Source: BOG-908 sp963848205 (GTDB lineage Bacteria > Pseudomonadota > Alphaproteobacteria > Acetobacterales > Acetobacteraceae). From it: DNA of 64,000 nucleotides. The stretch covers positions 210,472 through 274,471 of the forward strand of contig CAWKCV010000006.1 in assembly GCA_963848205.1 (NCBI GenBank), in the 5' to 3' direction. The position numbers and the translations under genes are program-made. Of the stretch, positions 44,983-54,406 are shown piece after piece (positions within the stretch are counted from its first letter, which is position 1; each line of letters begins with the position of its first letter). The notes beneath the pieces are model-generated. The model was not told the origin of the DNA, made no database searches, and saw nothing but the letters and a program-made list of their open reading frames with translations.

Positions 44983-46482
44983 ATGGTCCGAGCAATTTCG
45001 CATTTTATCGGCGGCAAGGAAGTGGCGGGCGAGCAAGGCCGGTTCGCCGATGTGTTCGATCCCAATTCGGGCGAGGTTCAGGCGAGAGTGCCATTGGCCT
45101 CCCAGGCGGACGTCGCCGCCTGCGTCGCCGATGCAGCGCGGGCGCAGCCGGGTTGGGCCGCGCAGAATGCGCAGAAACGCGCCCGGGTGATGATGCGCTT
45201 TGTCGACCTGATCAACCAGAACATGGATGCACTGGCCCGCCTGCTGTCCAGCGAGCACGGCAAGACGGTGGCCGACGCGCGTGGCGACGTGCAACGCGGG
45301 CTCGAAGTGATCGAGTTCTCCTGCGGAATTCCGCATCTGCTGAAAGGCGAGTATTCGGACTCCGCCGGCACGGGTATCGACGTCTATTCCATGCGACAGC
45401 CGCTGGGCGTGGTCGCCGGCATCACCCCGTTCAACTTTCCCGCCATGATCCCGCTGTGGAAAGCCGGGCCCGCGATCGCCTGCGGCAACGCCTTCGTGCT
45501 CAAGCCATCCGAGCGCGACCCCTCTGTCCCGGTCCGCCTGGCCGAACTGTTCATCGAAGCAGGCGGCCCGCCCGGCATTTTCAACGTCATCCACGGCGAC
45601 AAGCAGGCAGTGGACGCGCTGCTGACCGACCCGCGCATCATGGCGGTGGGCTTTGTCGGCTCCACGCCGATCGCCCAATATATCTACGAGACGGCAGCCG
45701 CGCATGGCAAACGCGCGCAATGTTTTGGCGGCGCGAAAAACCACATGGTGATCCTGCCGGATGCCGATCTCGACCAGACGGTCGATGCCCTCATCGGCGC
45801 CGGCTATGGCTCGGCCGGCGAGCGCTGCATGGCCATTTCGGTCGCCGTGCCGGTGGGCCAGAAGACAGCCGACGCGCTGATCGCCAAGCTGGTGCCGCGG
45901 GTGGAAGCGCTCCGCGTCGGTCATTCCAGCGACAATGATGCCGATTACGGCCCGCTGGTGACCCGCGAGGCGCTGCAGCGCGTCGAGCAATACATCGACA
46001 TCGGCGTGAGCGAGGGTGCCGAACTTCTGGTGGACGGACGCAACTTTCATCTGCAGGGCTACGAAAATGGATATTTCATTGGCGGCAGCCTGTTCGACCG
46101 CGTCACGCCGAAAATGCGCATCTATCAGGAAGAGATTTTCGGCCCCGTGCTGAGCGTCGTGCGTGCAGACAGCTACGAGGAAGGGCTCAAGCTTTGCAAC
46201 GATCATGAATACGGCAACGGCGTTGCCATCTTCACCCGCGACGGCGAGGCAGCGCGGGACTTCGCCTCGCGCGTGCAGGTCGGCATGGTCGGCGTGAACG
46301 TGCCCATCCCGGTGCCGCTCGCCTATCACACATTCGGCGGCTGGAAGCGCAGCGGGTTCGGCGACCTCAACCAGCATGGGCCGGATTCGATCCGGTTTTA
46401 TACCAAGACGAAGACGGTGACGCAGCGTTGGCCGTCCGGGGCTCGGGATGGAGCCAGTTTCGTTATTCCTACTATGAGCTGA
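44983..46482 (+). CDS. mmsA: CoA-acylating methylmalonate-semialdehyde dehydrogenase
   Basis: A 499-residue aldehyde dehydrogenase of the MmsA type: T-P-F-N-F-P-A-M-I-P-L-W and F-V-L-K-P-S-E-R-D-P-S for NAD binding, F-V-G-S-T-P-I-A, and the catalytic Cys in A-G-E-R-C-M-A-I-S. It converts methylmalonate semialdehyde to propionyl-CoA in valine catabolism. ATG 44983 is preceded by GGGGAAA. The last residues S-F-V-I-P-T-M-S are normal. mmsB follows after a palindromic element. Confidence 0.95.
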   Translation: MVRAISHFIGGKEVAGEQGRFADVFDPNSGEVQARVPLASQADVAACVADAARAQPGWAAQNAQKRARVMMRFVDLINQNMDALARLLSSEHGKTVADARGDVQRGLEVIEFSCGIPHLLKGEYSDSAGTGIDVYSMRQPLGVVAGITPFNFPAMIPLWKAGPAIACGNAFVLKPSERDPSVPVRLAELFIEAGGPPGIFNVIHGDKQAVDALLTDPRIMAVGFVGSTPIAQYIYETAAAHGKRAQCFGGAKNHMVILPDADLDQTVDALIGAGYGSAGERCMAISVAVPVGQKTADALIAKLVPRVEALRVGHSSDNDADYGPLVTREALQRVEQYIDIGVSEGAELLVDGRNFHLQGYENGYFIGGSLFDRVTPKMRIYQEEIFGPVLSVVRADSYEEGLKLCNDHEYGNGVAIFTRDGEAARDFASRVQVGMVGVNVPIPVPLAYHTFGGWKRSGFGDLNQHGPDSIRFYTKTKTVTQRWPSGARDGASFVIPTMS

Positions 46483-46483
46483 A

Positions 46484-46523
46484 GGAAGGCTTCTTTTCTG
46501 GGGAAAGAAGCAAAAGACTTTTG
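46484..46523 (+). repeat. Palindromic AT-rich element, copy 12, between mmsA and mmsB
   Basis: GGAAGGCTTCTTTTC, TGG, GGAAAGAAGC, AAAAGACTTTTG. It follows the mmsA stop; mmsB has a separate AAGGA-type site 50 bases further on. This is the last copy seen in the window. Confidence 0.75.
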
Positions 46524-46575
46524 TCCCGCTGTCGCGAAGCCTGCGACCGGCACATTTCTAAGGACGCGCAGGATC

Positions 46576-47469
46576 ATGAAAATTGGGTTTCTCGGGTTAG
46601 GCAACATGGGTGGTCCCATGGCTGCCAACCTGGTTCGCGCCGGCCACGCCGTGCAGGCGTTCGACCTTTCCGCTGCCGCGCTGGACGCGGCCCGCAAAGC
46701 CGGTGCCACCGTCAGCCAGACCGCATCTGCCGCCGTCGCAAACGCCGACATCGTGCTGACCATGTTGCCGGCCGGCCGGCATGTGCTCTCGGTGATGAGC
46801 GACGTGCTGCCGCACGCCGCTCGCGGCACGCTCTTCATCGATTGCTCGACGATCGACATTGCCAGCGCGCGCGACGTGCATGCGCAGGCGATGGCATCAG
46901 GCATGGAGCAGGTGGACGCACCGGTTTCCGGCGGTGTCGGAGGCGCCTGGGCCGGCACGCTGACCTTCATGGTGGGCGGAACGCAGGCCGCTTTCGAACG
47001 CGCGAGGCCGGTACTCGAAGCAATGGGAAAGCGTATCGTGCATTGCGGAGACGCCGGCGCCGGCCAGACGGCCAAAATCTGCAACAACATGATCCTGGGT
47101 ATCTCGATGATCGCGGTGTCCGAAGCGTTCGTGCTCGGCGAGAAACTCGGCCTGTCGCACCAGGCACTGTTCGATGTAGCCTCCACCTCGTCGGGCCAGT
47201 GCTGGTCGCTGACCACCTATTGCCCGGTGCCTGGCCCAGTGCCCGCCAGCCCCGCCAACCGCGACTATCAGGCCGGCTTCGCGGCCGCTCTCATGCTCAA
47301 GGATCTCCGCCTGGCCCGCGACGCCGCGCAGGCCGCCGGCGCCGACACCGCCTTGGGGCGTCACGCGGCGGAGATATACGAACGCTTCGAAGCCGACGGG
47401 CAGGCCGGGCTGGATTTTTCAGCCATCATTGAGGCAATCCGCACCCGCTCGGTGCTGCAAGCAGAGTAA
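46576..47469 (+). CDS. mmsB: 3-hydroxyisobutyrate dehydrogenase
   Basis: A 297-residue enzyme with the N-terminal Rossmann motif F-L-G-L-G-N-M-G-G-P-M-A, the substrate motif D-A-P-V-S-G-G-V-G-G-A, and catalytic Lys in G-A-G-Q-T-A-K-I-C-N-N-M. D-Y-Q-A-G-F-A-A-A-L-M-L-K-D-L lies in the C-terminal domain. It oxidises 3-hydroxyisobutyrate to methylmalonate semialdehyde, the substrate of MmsA, so the two act in successive steps of valine breakdown. AAGGA lies 10-15 bases before ATG 46576. Confidence 0.95.
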   Translation: MKIGFLGLGNMGGPMAANLVRAGHAVQAFDLSAAALDAARKAGATVSQTASAAVANADIVLTMLPAGRHVLSVMSDVLPHAARGTLFIDCSTIDIASARDVHAQAMASGMEQVDAPVSGGVGGAWAGTLTFMVGGTQAAFERARPVLEAMGKRIVHCGDAGAGQTAKICNNMILGISMIAVSEAFVLGEKLGLSHQALFDVASTSSGQCWSLTTYCPVPGPVPASPANRDYQAGFAAALMLKDLRLARDAAQAAGADTALGRHAAEIYERFEADGQAGLDFSAIIEAIRTRSVLQAE

Positions 47470-47498
47470 AATCCATAGCGTGGTCTGGAGGACATGAA

Positions 47499-47526
47499 AC
47501 CAGGTGAGGCGAACAGTTCACCTGGT
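47499..47526. terminator. Stem-loop between mmsB and the S53 protease gene
   Basis: A perfect 9-base inverted repeat, ACCAGGTGA and TCACCTGGT, with a 10-base loop, in the short region where the two genes converge. There is no T-run, so classical intrinsic termination is not assured. Confidence 0.55.
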
Positions 47527-47564
47527 GCCGCGAACTCCTGCCGCGTATGGTGCGATGCGAGGCG

Positions 47565-49616
47565 CTATTGCTGCCCCGCTTTCGACGCTTTGACGAGCCC
47601 GTTCAGGAACGCGGTACCGTTCGGCTCGCCATAGCCGGTCATGTTGTCCCACCCTGCCGTGGTCGTCAGCGACGTGTCCAGACCATAGGTGAAGATCGTC
47701 ATCGAGAGGACCGGCCGCACGACGAAAATCTGCTCGATATCGTCCACTCCTTCCGGCAACAGGGCCAGCGCGTCGGGCGTCACATCCGGTGTGCTGAGCG
47801 GCGTGCCGTTCAGCGTCGCAGTCACTTTCGGGTCCAGGCGCGTCAGCGGCAGAATGTCCCTGATCGGGATGCCCTGCAAAGCCGGCAGCAATGGTGCCAC
47901 CTGGCCAATGCGCTGGCCGGCCCGCTGGTTGGCGAGCGCCGAGATGCCCGCGAACACCGGTGCCGCCACGCTGGTGCCACCGGCCACGGCGACCACCTGG
48001 ACGAGGTAGTTGAAGTCATCGACCGTCAGCACGAGGTCGGCGCCGGTCAGCGGATCGGCGATGGCCGAGATATCCGGCCCTTGCCGGCCCTGCCCTGGCA
48101 GCGCGCTCTGCCACGATGGCTTGCCGAAATAGACGCTCTCGCCACCGCCGGCACCCTCGGCCTGCCCTGGGCCGACCTGCAATTTCGATTTCACCAGCCG
48201 GTTCGTGTTCGGGTAGGTCGATTGCCACCCCCAGCCCACATCGCGATAGCCTTCCGCCGTCGGCAGGGACAGCGTGGTGCCGCCGACCGACGTGACGTAA
48301 GCGCTGTCCGCGGGAACCGAGGGCGCGCCCACAGGCTGGCCAGCCCCGTTGTCGCCGGCATCGCCCGAAGAGACCGTCACGCCGATGCCGTAGGAGGCCG
48401 CCTCGGCGGTGGCTATTCCCCACGCGACCTCGTCGGATCCGTCCGAGCCGTATTCAGGTTCGCCGAAGCTCATCGACACGATGTCGGCAAGCTGGTGTTG
48501 GACCGCATAATCGAACGTCTTCAACAAGTCGGCCGTATCGCTCGTCGGCGCGACCAGCAGCACGATTTTGGCGCCCGGCGCAATCGCATGCGCCATCGAC
48601 ACGTCGATCGTGGTCTCGACGGACCAGTTCGTCACGTAGGTCAGCGGGATACCCAGCGGAGCGATCTGCTTGAAGTTGCTTGCACCAAGCAGCGGCAAGC
48701 CCATCACCGCCGAGTAGGCGTTGACATCGCTCGTGATGAAGGGCGAGCCGTAGGCGATGACGATGCCGATCGTCTGGCCCTTGCCATCCAAGCCGCCCGC
48801 GACCGCGTCGTTCAGCTTGTAGTGCGTGCGCAACTGCGTCGCGTCATAGCCGCAGACGCCGTATCCCGGGCCGCCCGATGTGAAAAAGCCGTTGACCTCG
48901 CGCCGGCCACGAAACGTCACGTCCCCCTCGGCGGCATACAGATCTTGCACCGTGTCGCCGTGGTAGCATTCGTCCGTGAGGTAAGGGTTTAGCGGCGATC
49001 CACCCGCCGCCATCGTCCTTGGCGAGCGCGACAACGCCAGGGCCACCGGGCGACCGGTCGAGGGGTCGATCTGGCGTAGCGCGAACGGCCGCGTGCGCGG
49101 CGTCGAAAGGCCGGTTATGGCCGCAACCAGTGCGCCCGGGCCGCCGGCAAGCGCCGGCCTGGCTGTCGTGGCAAGCACGGTCGCACCATCGCTCTCGAAA
49201 CGATGCACCTGTGTGCCGAAAGCGCGTTCCATGGTGCCAGCATCGCCGCTGACGTCGATCGACCGGCCATCCTCCTGGGCGGCGAGGATCGTCAGGCCGG
49301 ACCGCGCCAGGGCGTCCCGTACCATGGCGACGCGGTTCTGGTCCGGCATGTAGGCGTCGTACTGCGACGGCGTCATCCAGTGGTGAAAGCTGGGCGATGC
49401 TGGATCATAGATTGCCTTGAGGGCGCTCTGGAAGCCAGCCTCGTCCTGGCGCTTCAACCACACCGTCGCATGCAGGGGCTGGGTGGCCGGCACGGCTCCC
49501 AGATCGGTCAATGCCGGCGCCGCTTCACTCATTTCAGCGATGCAGACAGCCGCCGCGGCAAGCGTTACAGCGCGTGCAGTTGATCGAAAGCGGCGTCCGC
49601 CGTGTGATGAGCGCAT
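47565..49616 (-). CDS. Secreted S53 (sedolisin/kumamolisin) serine-carboxyl protease
   Basis: A 683-residue preproprotein. It has a signal peptide (A-V-T-L-A-A-A-A-V-C-I-A), then a pro-kumamolisin activation domain with F-H-H-W-M-T-P-S-Q-Y-D. The catalytic domain has W-S-V-E-T-T-I-D-V-S-M-A-H-A (Glu and Asp of the triad), V-S-S-G-D-A-G-D (oxyanion Asp) and G-G-T-S-V-A-A-P (nucleophile Ser). A C-terminal G-W-D-N-M-T-G-Y-G matches the calcium site region. Sedolisins work at acid pH outside the cell, which fits an acid-producing or acidophilic host. ATG 49616 has GGAGA upstream. Confidence 0.94.
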   Translation of the reverse strand: MRSSHGGRRFRSTARAVTLAAAAVCIAEMSEAAPALTDLGAVPATQPLHATVWLKRQDEAGFQSALKAIYDPASPSFHHWMTPSQYDAYMPDQNRVAMVRDALARSGLTILAAQEDGRSIDVSGDAGTMERAFGTQVHRFESDGATVLATTARPALAGGPGALVAAITGLSTPRTRPFALRQIDPSTGRPVALALSRSPRTMAAGGSPLNPYLTDECYHGDTVQDLYAAEGDVTFRGRREVNGFFTSGGPGYGVCGYDATQLRTHYKLNDAVAGGLDGKGQTIGIVIAYGSPFITSDVNAYSAVMGLPLLGASNFKQIAPLGIPLTYVTNWSVETTIDVSMAHAIAPGAKIVLLVAPTSDTADLLKTFDYAVQHQLADIVSMSFGEPEYGSDGSDEVAWGIATAEAASYGIGVTVSSGDAGDNGAGQPVGAPSVPADSAYVTSVGGTTLSLPTAEGYRDVGWGWQSTYPNTNRLVKSKLQVGPGQAEGAGGGESVYFGKPSWQSALPGQGRQGPDISAIADPLTGADLVLTVDDFNYLVQVVAVAGGTSVAAPVFAGISALANQRAGQRIGQVAPLLPALQGIPIRDILPLTRLDPKVTATLNGTPLSTPDVTPDALALLPEGVDDIEQIFVVRPVLSMTIFTYGLDTSLTTTAGWDNMTGYGEPNGTAFLNGLVKASKAGQQ

Positions 49617-49667
49617 GAGGTCTCCGGGAATTGTGGCGGGGGGTGGGCGAGACCAAATCTCTACCAT

Positions 49668-50009
49668 TTAGGTGTCGGCTTGGACAACAATGGCCGATCG
49701 CCAAGAACCATTGAGAGTTGAGCATTTTTCAATGTGTGGTTCTCGTCGCGTTTCCTGTAATCCGTCGCTGGTCGTGCCCGGCCGATGTGCAAATGCAGGC
49801 CGGTCATCGCCATCCTTGCGCGATCCGCGCCGCAAGACATCTATCTCGGATTGCAAAACACCTAACGTTGCTTCCACGCATCGCAGGCGGTCGTGAAGAT
49901 ATTCGGCCTCGGAATAGTAATCGGCGAAGGCGGCAAGCGATCCCAGCCCTTTCCACCAACCGCGCCAATTCAACAATGGCACGGCCGCGATATTTGAAAC
50001 GGCATTCAT
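49668..50009 (-). CDS. Hypothetical small protein
   Basis: A 113-residue frame from ATG 50009 preceded by AGGGAG at good spacing. The first 60 residues (W-R-G-W-W-K-G-L, F-A-D-Y-Y-S-E-A-E-Y-L-H-D-R-L, then V-L-Q-S-E-I-D-V-L-R-R-G) look like a real helical protein; the rest is of low complexity and may be degraded. I do not recognise it. It lies upstream of the protease gene and downstream of the broken methyltransferase. Confidence 0.45.
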   Translation of the reverse strand: MNAVSNIAAVPLLNWRGWWKGLGSLAAFADYYSEAEYLHDRLRCVEATLGVLQSEIDVLRRGSRKDGDDRPAFAHRPGTTSDGLQETRREPHIEKCSTLNGSWRSAIVVQADT

Positions 50010-50049
50010 AGCAGGCTCCCTGAGTTGAGAGATTGGGTTGATTGAACGA

Positions 50050-50390
50050 TCAGACACGCTGCACGATGGCTTGCAGCAGGCGCGCCCGCTCCTCGCGGCG
50101 TAGAACATCGTCTATGCCGCGATAAAGCGTGCGGCGGTCGGCGATGTTCATGACAACATGCTGCGTCAAGACAACATCGAATTCGCCTCGACGAGTGACG
50201 CCATTGCGGCAGCACCACCGGCGTGGAACCGATCACTCTGCGCCAGTGCTTCCCACGGTATGATGTCATCGCAGAAACCCGCCTGCACGAGCGCCGCCTC
50301 CACGCGCTCGACGAAGCCGCCAATCTCATAGCGTGCCGCCGCCGCCTTCTGGTCGAATGCGTCCTTCCCCGCCGGCTGCAGCGCGTTCAC
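50050..50390 (-). pseudogene. SAM methyltransferase remnant with internal deletion
   Basis: The first 60-70 codons from GTG 50390 (overlapping the NmrA-like stop) encode Y-E-I-G-G-F-V-E-R-V-E-A-A-L, P-W-E-A-L-A-Q-S-D-R-F-H-A-G-G-A-A-A, the typical N-terminus of a class I methyltransferase. In another frame, about 50170 to 50050, follows E-F-D-V-V-L-T-Q-H-V-V-M-N-I-A-D-R, a methyltransferase motif normally found about 90 residues further on. Motif I between them is missing. The gene is therefore internally deleted and frameshifted. Confidence 0.6.
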
Positions 50391-51490
50391 GCCGACACCG
50401 CGAGCTTGAGTTGGGCGATATGTGCGGCGCCCGCGACCGCGCTGCGGCGGGCGCGCCAGCCGGCATCCTCCATCGCCGGCAATGGCGCGGCCGGCATCGG
50501 AAAGCCGTGCTCGCGCTGGTATTTTTCCGGGTTCAGCCCAGGGCGCATCGGAACGGTCATGAACGCGCCGAACGCACCGAGCGTGTTGACAAAGCTGCGT
50601 TTCGCCTTCGGCTGCGCTGCGTAGCGCCGGGTGATCGTCTCGAAATCCTCGGCCTGCCGGCCGGTCACTGCCAATACGTGATCAGTGGCGCCGCCCAGGG
50701 CAAAGGCGCCTTCGTTCTGGTCGCGGATGTAGAAGGGCAGTGCGGCCAGCAGGAACGGATCGAGCCCTCCCATGCGCGCGGCCTTGAGGAACATCCACAT
50801 CGGCGATTTCACGTGCCGCACGTGGCGGCCGACAACGCGGCCCATGATGCGCGTCATGTCGCGGACGGAGATCAGCTCCGGGCCGGTCGGCCGATAGGTT
50901 TTTCCGGCGTGCAAGGACGGGTCCGCGAGCGCTGCCACGGCCACTCGCGCGATGTCCTCGTCCGACGGCGGAGCGTTGCGGCTTTCGCCATTCATCGGCA
51001 CCGGATAGACGCCGAGCAGAGCAGCATAGTCGATCAATTCCAGAAACGGAAAGCTGGCAAAGAAGCCCGGCGCCACCGTGGTGACGGAGGTTGCAGGCAA
51101 CAGGGCGAACAGATGGTCTGCCAGATAATGCTGGCGCGACGACAGCGACGGGTGCTGCGGGCCCGCGAGCCATTGGCTGAGCGCCACCACGGATTCGAGT
51201 TTCGCCTGGCCGGCCGCGGTCGCGAACGCAGCCGCACTCTGAATCATGAAAGCGTGGAACGGCGGACAGTAATAGGCTCGATCGACGCCTTTCATGGCAT
51301 CCAGCAGATGCTCGGGGTCAAACAGGTCGCCGACCGCAATTTCGGCGCCGGCTGCCTTCAACCGGGCAGTGCGGCTGTCCTCACGGCGAACAAAGGCGCG
51401 CACCTTGTAGCCGGCAGCCAGCAGTTGGGCCGCAACCTGGCCGCCGGTTTTGCCGGTGGCGCCGGTCACGAGTATCTTGGGGTGGGTCAT
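50387..51490 (-). CDS. NmrA/NAD(P)-binding atypical SDR
   Basis: A 366-residue atypical SDR: V-T-G-A-T-G-K-T-G-G-Q-V at the N-terminus is the Rossmann motif. V-R-A-F-V-R-R-E-D-S gives NADP-type binding, and V-A-L-S-Q-W-L-A-G comes in the middle. The Tyr-Lys pair of classical SDRs is not evident, as in NmrA-like proteins that sense or reduce quinones. ATG 51490 is used. It is divergent from a LysR gene, a common pairing in which the regulator controls the oxidoreductase. The broken methyltransferase is coupled downstream. Confidence 0.88.
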   Translation of the reverse strand: MTHPKILVTGATGKTGGQVAAQLLAAGYKVRAFVRREDSRTARLKAAGAEIAVGDLFDPEHLLDAMKGVDRAYYCPPFHAFMIQSAAAFATAAGQAKLESVVALSQWLAGPQHPSLSSRQHYLADHLFALLPATSVTTVAPGFFASFPFLELIDYAALLGVYPVPMNGESRNAPPSDEDIARVAVAALADPSLHAGKTYRPTGPELISVRDMTRIMGRVVGRHVRHVKSPMWMFLKAARMGGLDPFLLAALPFYIRDQNEGAFALGGATDHVLAVTGRQAEDFETITRRYAAQPKAKRSFVNTLGAFGAFMTVPMRPGLNPEKYQREHGFPMPAAPLPAMEDAGWRARRSAVAGAAHIAQLKLAVSA

Positions 51491-51567
51491 AACAGCAGTT
51501 CCTTTCGTTGCACCTGCATCTATCCACGCTTCCGTCGCGCGATAATCCCGACTAATCTGCATGAACC

Positions 51568-52500
51568 ATGAAGCAGAACTACACAGTCGAGCGTGGTGCT
51601 CTTGAGGGTGTGGAGGCGTTCCTGCGCGTGGCCGAACGGCACAGCTTCAGGCAGGCAGCGGACGATCTGGGCGTCTCACCGTCGGCAATCAGCCAGGCGA
51701 TCAGGGCGCTGGAAGCCCGGGTGGGCGTCGCTCTGTTCACACGCACCACCCGCAGCGTCGGGCTGACCGAGGCCGGCGAACGTTTCCGCGCCCACGCCAC
51801 GCCCGCCTTCGCGTCCATGCTGGCAGCCGCGGATGCTGCCAAGGGGCTAGCCCAGCGTCCTTCCGGCCTGCTCCGCATCGCGGTTCCCCGCTCGGTCGTC
51901 CCGCTGATCCTGGAGCCGGTCCTGGCGTCGTTTTGCAGCGCCTACCCCGAGGTGACGATCGAGATCGCCGCCAATGAGGAACTGGTGGACCTCGCACGCG
52001 ACGGTTTCGATGCAGGCATCCGCATGGGCCAATTCATCGCCGAGGACATGGTTGCGGTCCGCCTGACGCCACCGTTCCGGCTCGTCTTCGTGGCCAGCCC
52101 CGCCTATCTGCACCGCGCCGGCCGCCCCGACCGGCCCGAAGCGCTTGCCGGCCACGCCTGCATCCGCATCCGCCGATCGAGCGGCGCCGTCGGCGATTGG
52201 CGGTTGCGGGATGAAGGGCGTGCCGTCGAGATGACCGTATCGGGACCGATGATCGCCAACGACTTTCCCACTATCCTAGGCGCCGCAGTCGCCGGCGTCG
52301 GCTTGGCGCAGGTGCCCGAACCGATCGCCGTCGACCACGTGCTGAACGGGCGCCTGGTTCAGGTGTTGGGCGAATACGCGCCAACTATTCCGGGTGTCTT
52401 CATCTATTATCCCGGCCGGCTTCAGGTGCTGCCAAAGCTGCGCGCGTTCATCGACCATGTGAGGACGAACCCCGTGCCGTTCACAAGCCTGCCGGGCTAG
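51568..52500 (+). CDS. LysR-family transcriptional regulator
   Basis: A 310-residue LysR protein. The N-terminal winged helix-turn-helix has F-L-R-V-A-E-R-H-S-F-R-Q-A-A-D-D-L-G-V and S-A-I-S-Q-A-I-R-A-L-E-A-R. The effector domain has L-R-I-A-V-P-R-S, D-A-G-I-R-M-G and G-V-G-L-A-Q-V-P. It belongs to the CrgA-like branch that often controls a divergent oxidoreductase; here that would be the NmrA-like gene 77 bases away. The effector is unknown. The gene is intact. Confidence 0.93.
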   Translation: MKQNYTVERGALEGVEAFLRVAERHSFRQAADDLGVSPSAISQAIRALEARVGVALFTRTTRSVGLTEAGERFRAHATPAFASMLAAADAAKGLAQRPSGLLRIAVPRSVVPLILEPVLASFCSAYPEVTIEIAANEELVDLARDGFDAGIRMGQFIAEDMVAVRLTPPFRLVFVASPAYLHRAGRPDRPEALAGHACIRIRRSSGAVGDWRLRDEGRAVEMTVSGPMIANDFPTILGAAVAGVGLAQVPEPIAVDHVLNGRLVQVLGEYAPTIPGVFIYYPGRLQVLPKLRAFIDHVRTNPVPFTSLPG

Positions 52501-52743
52501 AAAACCAGCTCTACGCCCTGCATCTGCTCCCACGGCCGATCGCAAAACCGCGTCCATCGTGCTGGTGAAAACGGCCTCAGAGCACGCCGGCGCCCATTCG
52601 GGATAGGCAGCCTCGCGCAGCGTCAACGCCGATCTGGTGTCGGTGATGGTGCGGCCACCAACGGTCACGACGACGCGACCTGCAGTCGGTTCGATCGTGA
52701 TAGGGTGATCTGGTCCCGGTTTGAGGATTTGCTTGGTTGTCAT
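52498..52743 (-). pseudogene. DUF427 protein remnant
   Basis: The first 48 codons from ATG 52743 (K-P-G-P-D-H-P-I-T-I-E-P, R-V-V-V-T-V-G-G-R, A-L-T-L-R-E-A-A-Y-P) are the N-terminal half of a DUF427 protein. The expected continuation is replaced by unrelated sequence (E-W-A-P-A-C-S-E-A-V). The end coordinate is uncertain; I stop it where another frame reaches a stop next to the LysR stop. It probably lost its second half by deletion. Confidence 0.55.
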
Positions 52744-52787
52744 GGTTGTCGTCCTTCGAAATGGAAAGGTGGAAGGTTCATCCTTTA

Positions 52788-53631
52788 TTAGTCGAGGAAC
52801 AGGGCAACATGCGCCAGGAACAGCTCAGGGTATTGATACATCGACCCATGGCTCGCATCGGGATAGAGGATCAGCTGTGCGTTCGGGTATGTTCTGCTGC
52901 AAGGCGAACGAATTCACCGTATAGATGATCACATCGTTATGGCCGTTCACGACAAGCGTCGGCTGCCTGATTGATTTCAGATAATCCGACGCGTTGGCTG
53001 CCTGGACACCCCATTTGCCCAACGCCTCGATCTGAGCCGGTGCGACGTTCTCGTCGACCTCGGGATCGCGCATATCCACGCGGGCGCGCATGCGCGACAG
53101 GAAACGGCGGCCGGCGGCTTGGCTTTGTTCCGATGGCGTGAAATGCACGCTCAGCCACAAGGTCTCGGGCGGATCGTACTGCTTGCCGAAGATGGCCTGC
53201 GCTTCCGGGGTCAGCGTTTCCATGCCAACGCCCCCACGAGGTCCGGTGCCCACGAGGATCAGCTTGCGAACGAGATCGAGGGCTTGCAGCGTGATCTCCT
53301 GGGCGACCGTGCCGCCGATGGAAAAGCCGAGCACGTCGACTTTGTCGAGGCCAAGCGCGCGGATAAACGCGATAGCGTTTGCACCCATCTCATCGATCGT
53401 GGTCGGCACCTTGCCCGTGCTGCTGGAAATTCCGGCATTGTTGAACAGAATGACCTCGCGGTCTCTCGCCAGGCCGTCGGTGATGATCGGATCCCAATAG
53501 TCCATGGTGCCGGTGAAATGCTGGTTGAGCACGATCGGGACGGTGTCAGGCTTGCCGAAGCGGCGATAGGCGAAGGTGATTCCGTTCGCCGTGACGTATT
53601 GCGTGGGCGCCGTGTGATGCGTGCCGCTCAT
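52788..53631 (-). pseudogene. Alpha/beta hydrolase broken near its 3' end by one base
   Basis: An alpha/beta hydrolase from ATG 53631 with the oxyanion loop, nucleophile elbow L-G-F-S-I-G-G and acid residue region V-V-N-G-H-N-D. Around 52884-52888 the frame shifts. Removing one G restores I-P-N-A-Q-L-I-L-Y-P-D-A-S-H-G-S-M-Y-Q-Y-P with the catalytic His, and a stop at 52788. As read, the protein ends with an unrelated tail and lacks the His. It lies in a GST-SDR gene run. It resembles haloperoxidase or 3-oxoadipate enol-lactonase-like enzymes. Confidence 0.8.
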
Positions 53632-53692
53632 GGTCAGTCTCCAGTCGTGGTTCGAGCGTCGGGGTGCCAACAGTGCGGAGCCCTTGATGGGT

Positions 53693-54340
53693 TCAGGCAG
53701 CGAAGCTCGGGCGGGCAGCGATGGCGGCATGCCAATGCTGCGTCGCTGCATTGGCGGCGGGCACCGGAAGTTCGAGCGCTCTGGCTGCGAAATCGACGGC
53801 GACAACCGCGGTGATGTCAGCAACGCTGAACCGCTCGCCGGCAACGAACGGCTCCTTAGCCAGCCGCATTTCGAGATCGCCATAGAAGTCGGCGACGCGC
53901 TTGCGACCGCGCTCAACCAGAGCCGGAATTTGCGCATAGCCATGTGGCCCAGCGATCGCGCGGTCTTTCAGCCCAGCTGCGTTGTTGCGGACGGTCTCCA
54001 TCACCGCGGCAAAACCCTCCAGCTCCATCCGGCGCTCCCACATCGTCACCAGGGCTTTCTCCTTGGCTGACGATCCGAGGAGCGGTGTGTTTGGGTGTGT
54101 CTCTTCCAGATAGCGGAGTATCGCCGGGACTTCGCCGATCGCCGTTCCGTCGTCGAGGACGAGTGTCGGCACGACCCGGCGCGGATTGATGCGGCCATAG
54201 GCCTCGGAAAACTGTTCCTTGGCGCCGAGATCGACGGGCACGCGGGTCACGCAGATTCCCTTCTCCGCGAGGAAGATTCGCACGCGCCGGGAATTGGGCG
54301 AACTGGTCGATTCGTACAGCTTCAACCGATCGGTCGACAT
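53693..54340 (-). CDS. Glutathione S-transferase family protein
   Basis: A 215-residue GST: K-L-Y-E-S-T-S-S-P-N-S-R-R-V-R-I-F-L-A-E-K-G forms the thioredoxin-fold start with the active Ser region. V-P-T-L-V-L and E-V-P-A-I-L-R-Y-L-E-E bind glutathione, and the C-terminal helical domain has F-S-V-A-D-I-T-A-V. It lies between the SDR and the broken hydrolase on one strand, 60-70 bases from each, forming a small detoxification-type operon. The substrate is unknown. Confidence 0.92.
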   Translation of the reverse strand: MSTDRLKLYESTSSPNSRRVRIFLAEKGICVTRVPVDLGAKEQFSEAYGRINPRRVVPTLVLDDGTAIGEVPAILRYLEETHPNTPLLGSSAKEKALVTMWERRMELEGFAAVMETVRNNAAGLKDRAIAGPHGYAQIPALVERGRKRVADFYGDLEMRLAKEPFVAGERFSVADITAVVAVDFAARALELPVPAANAATQHWHAAIAARPSFAA

Positions 54341-54406
54341 GGCGATTACCTTCTGAGTGGTCAGATCAGGCGCGCTGGACGCCGGGCTTTCGCCCGGCCC
54401 CTGCGA

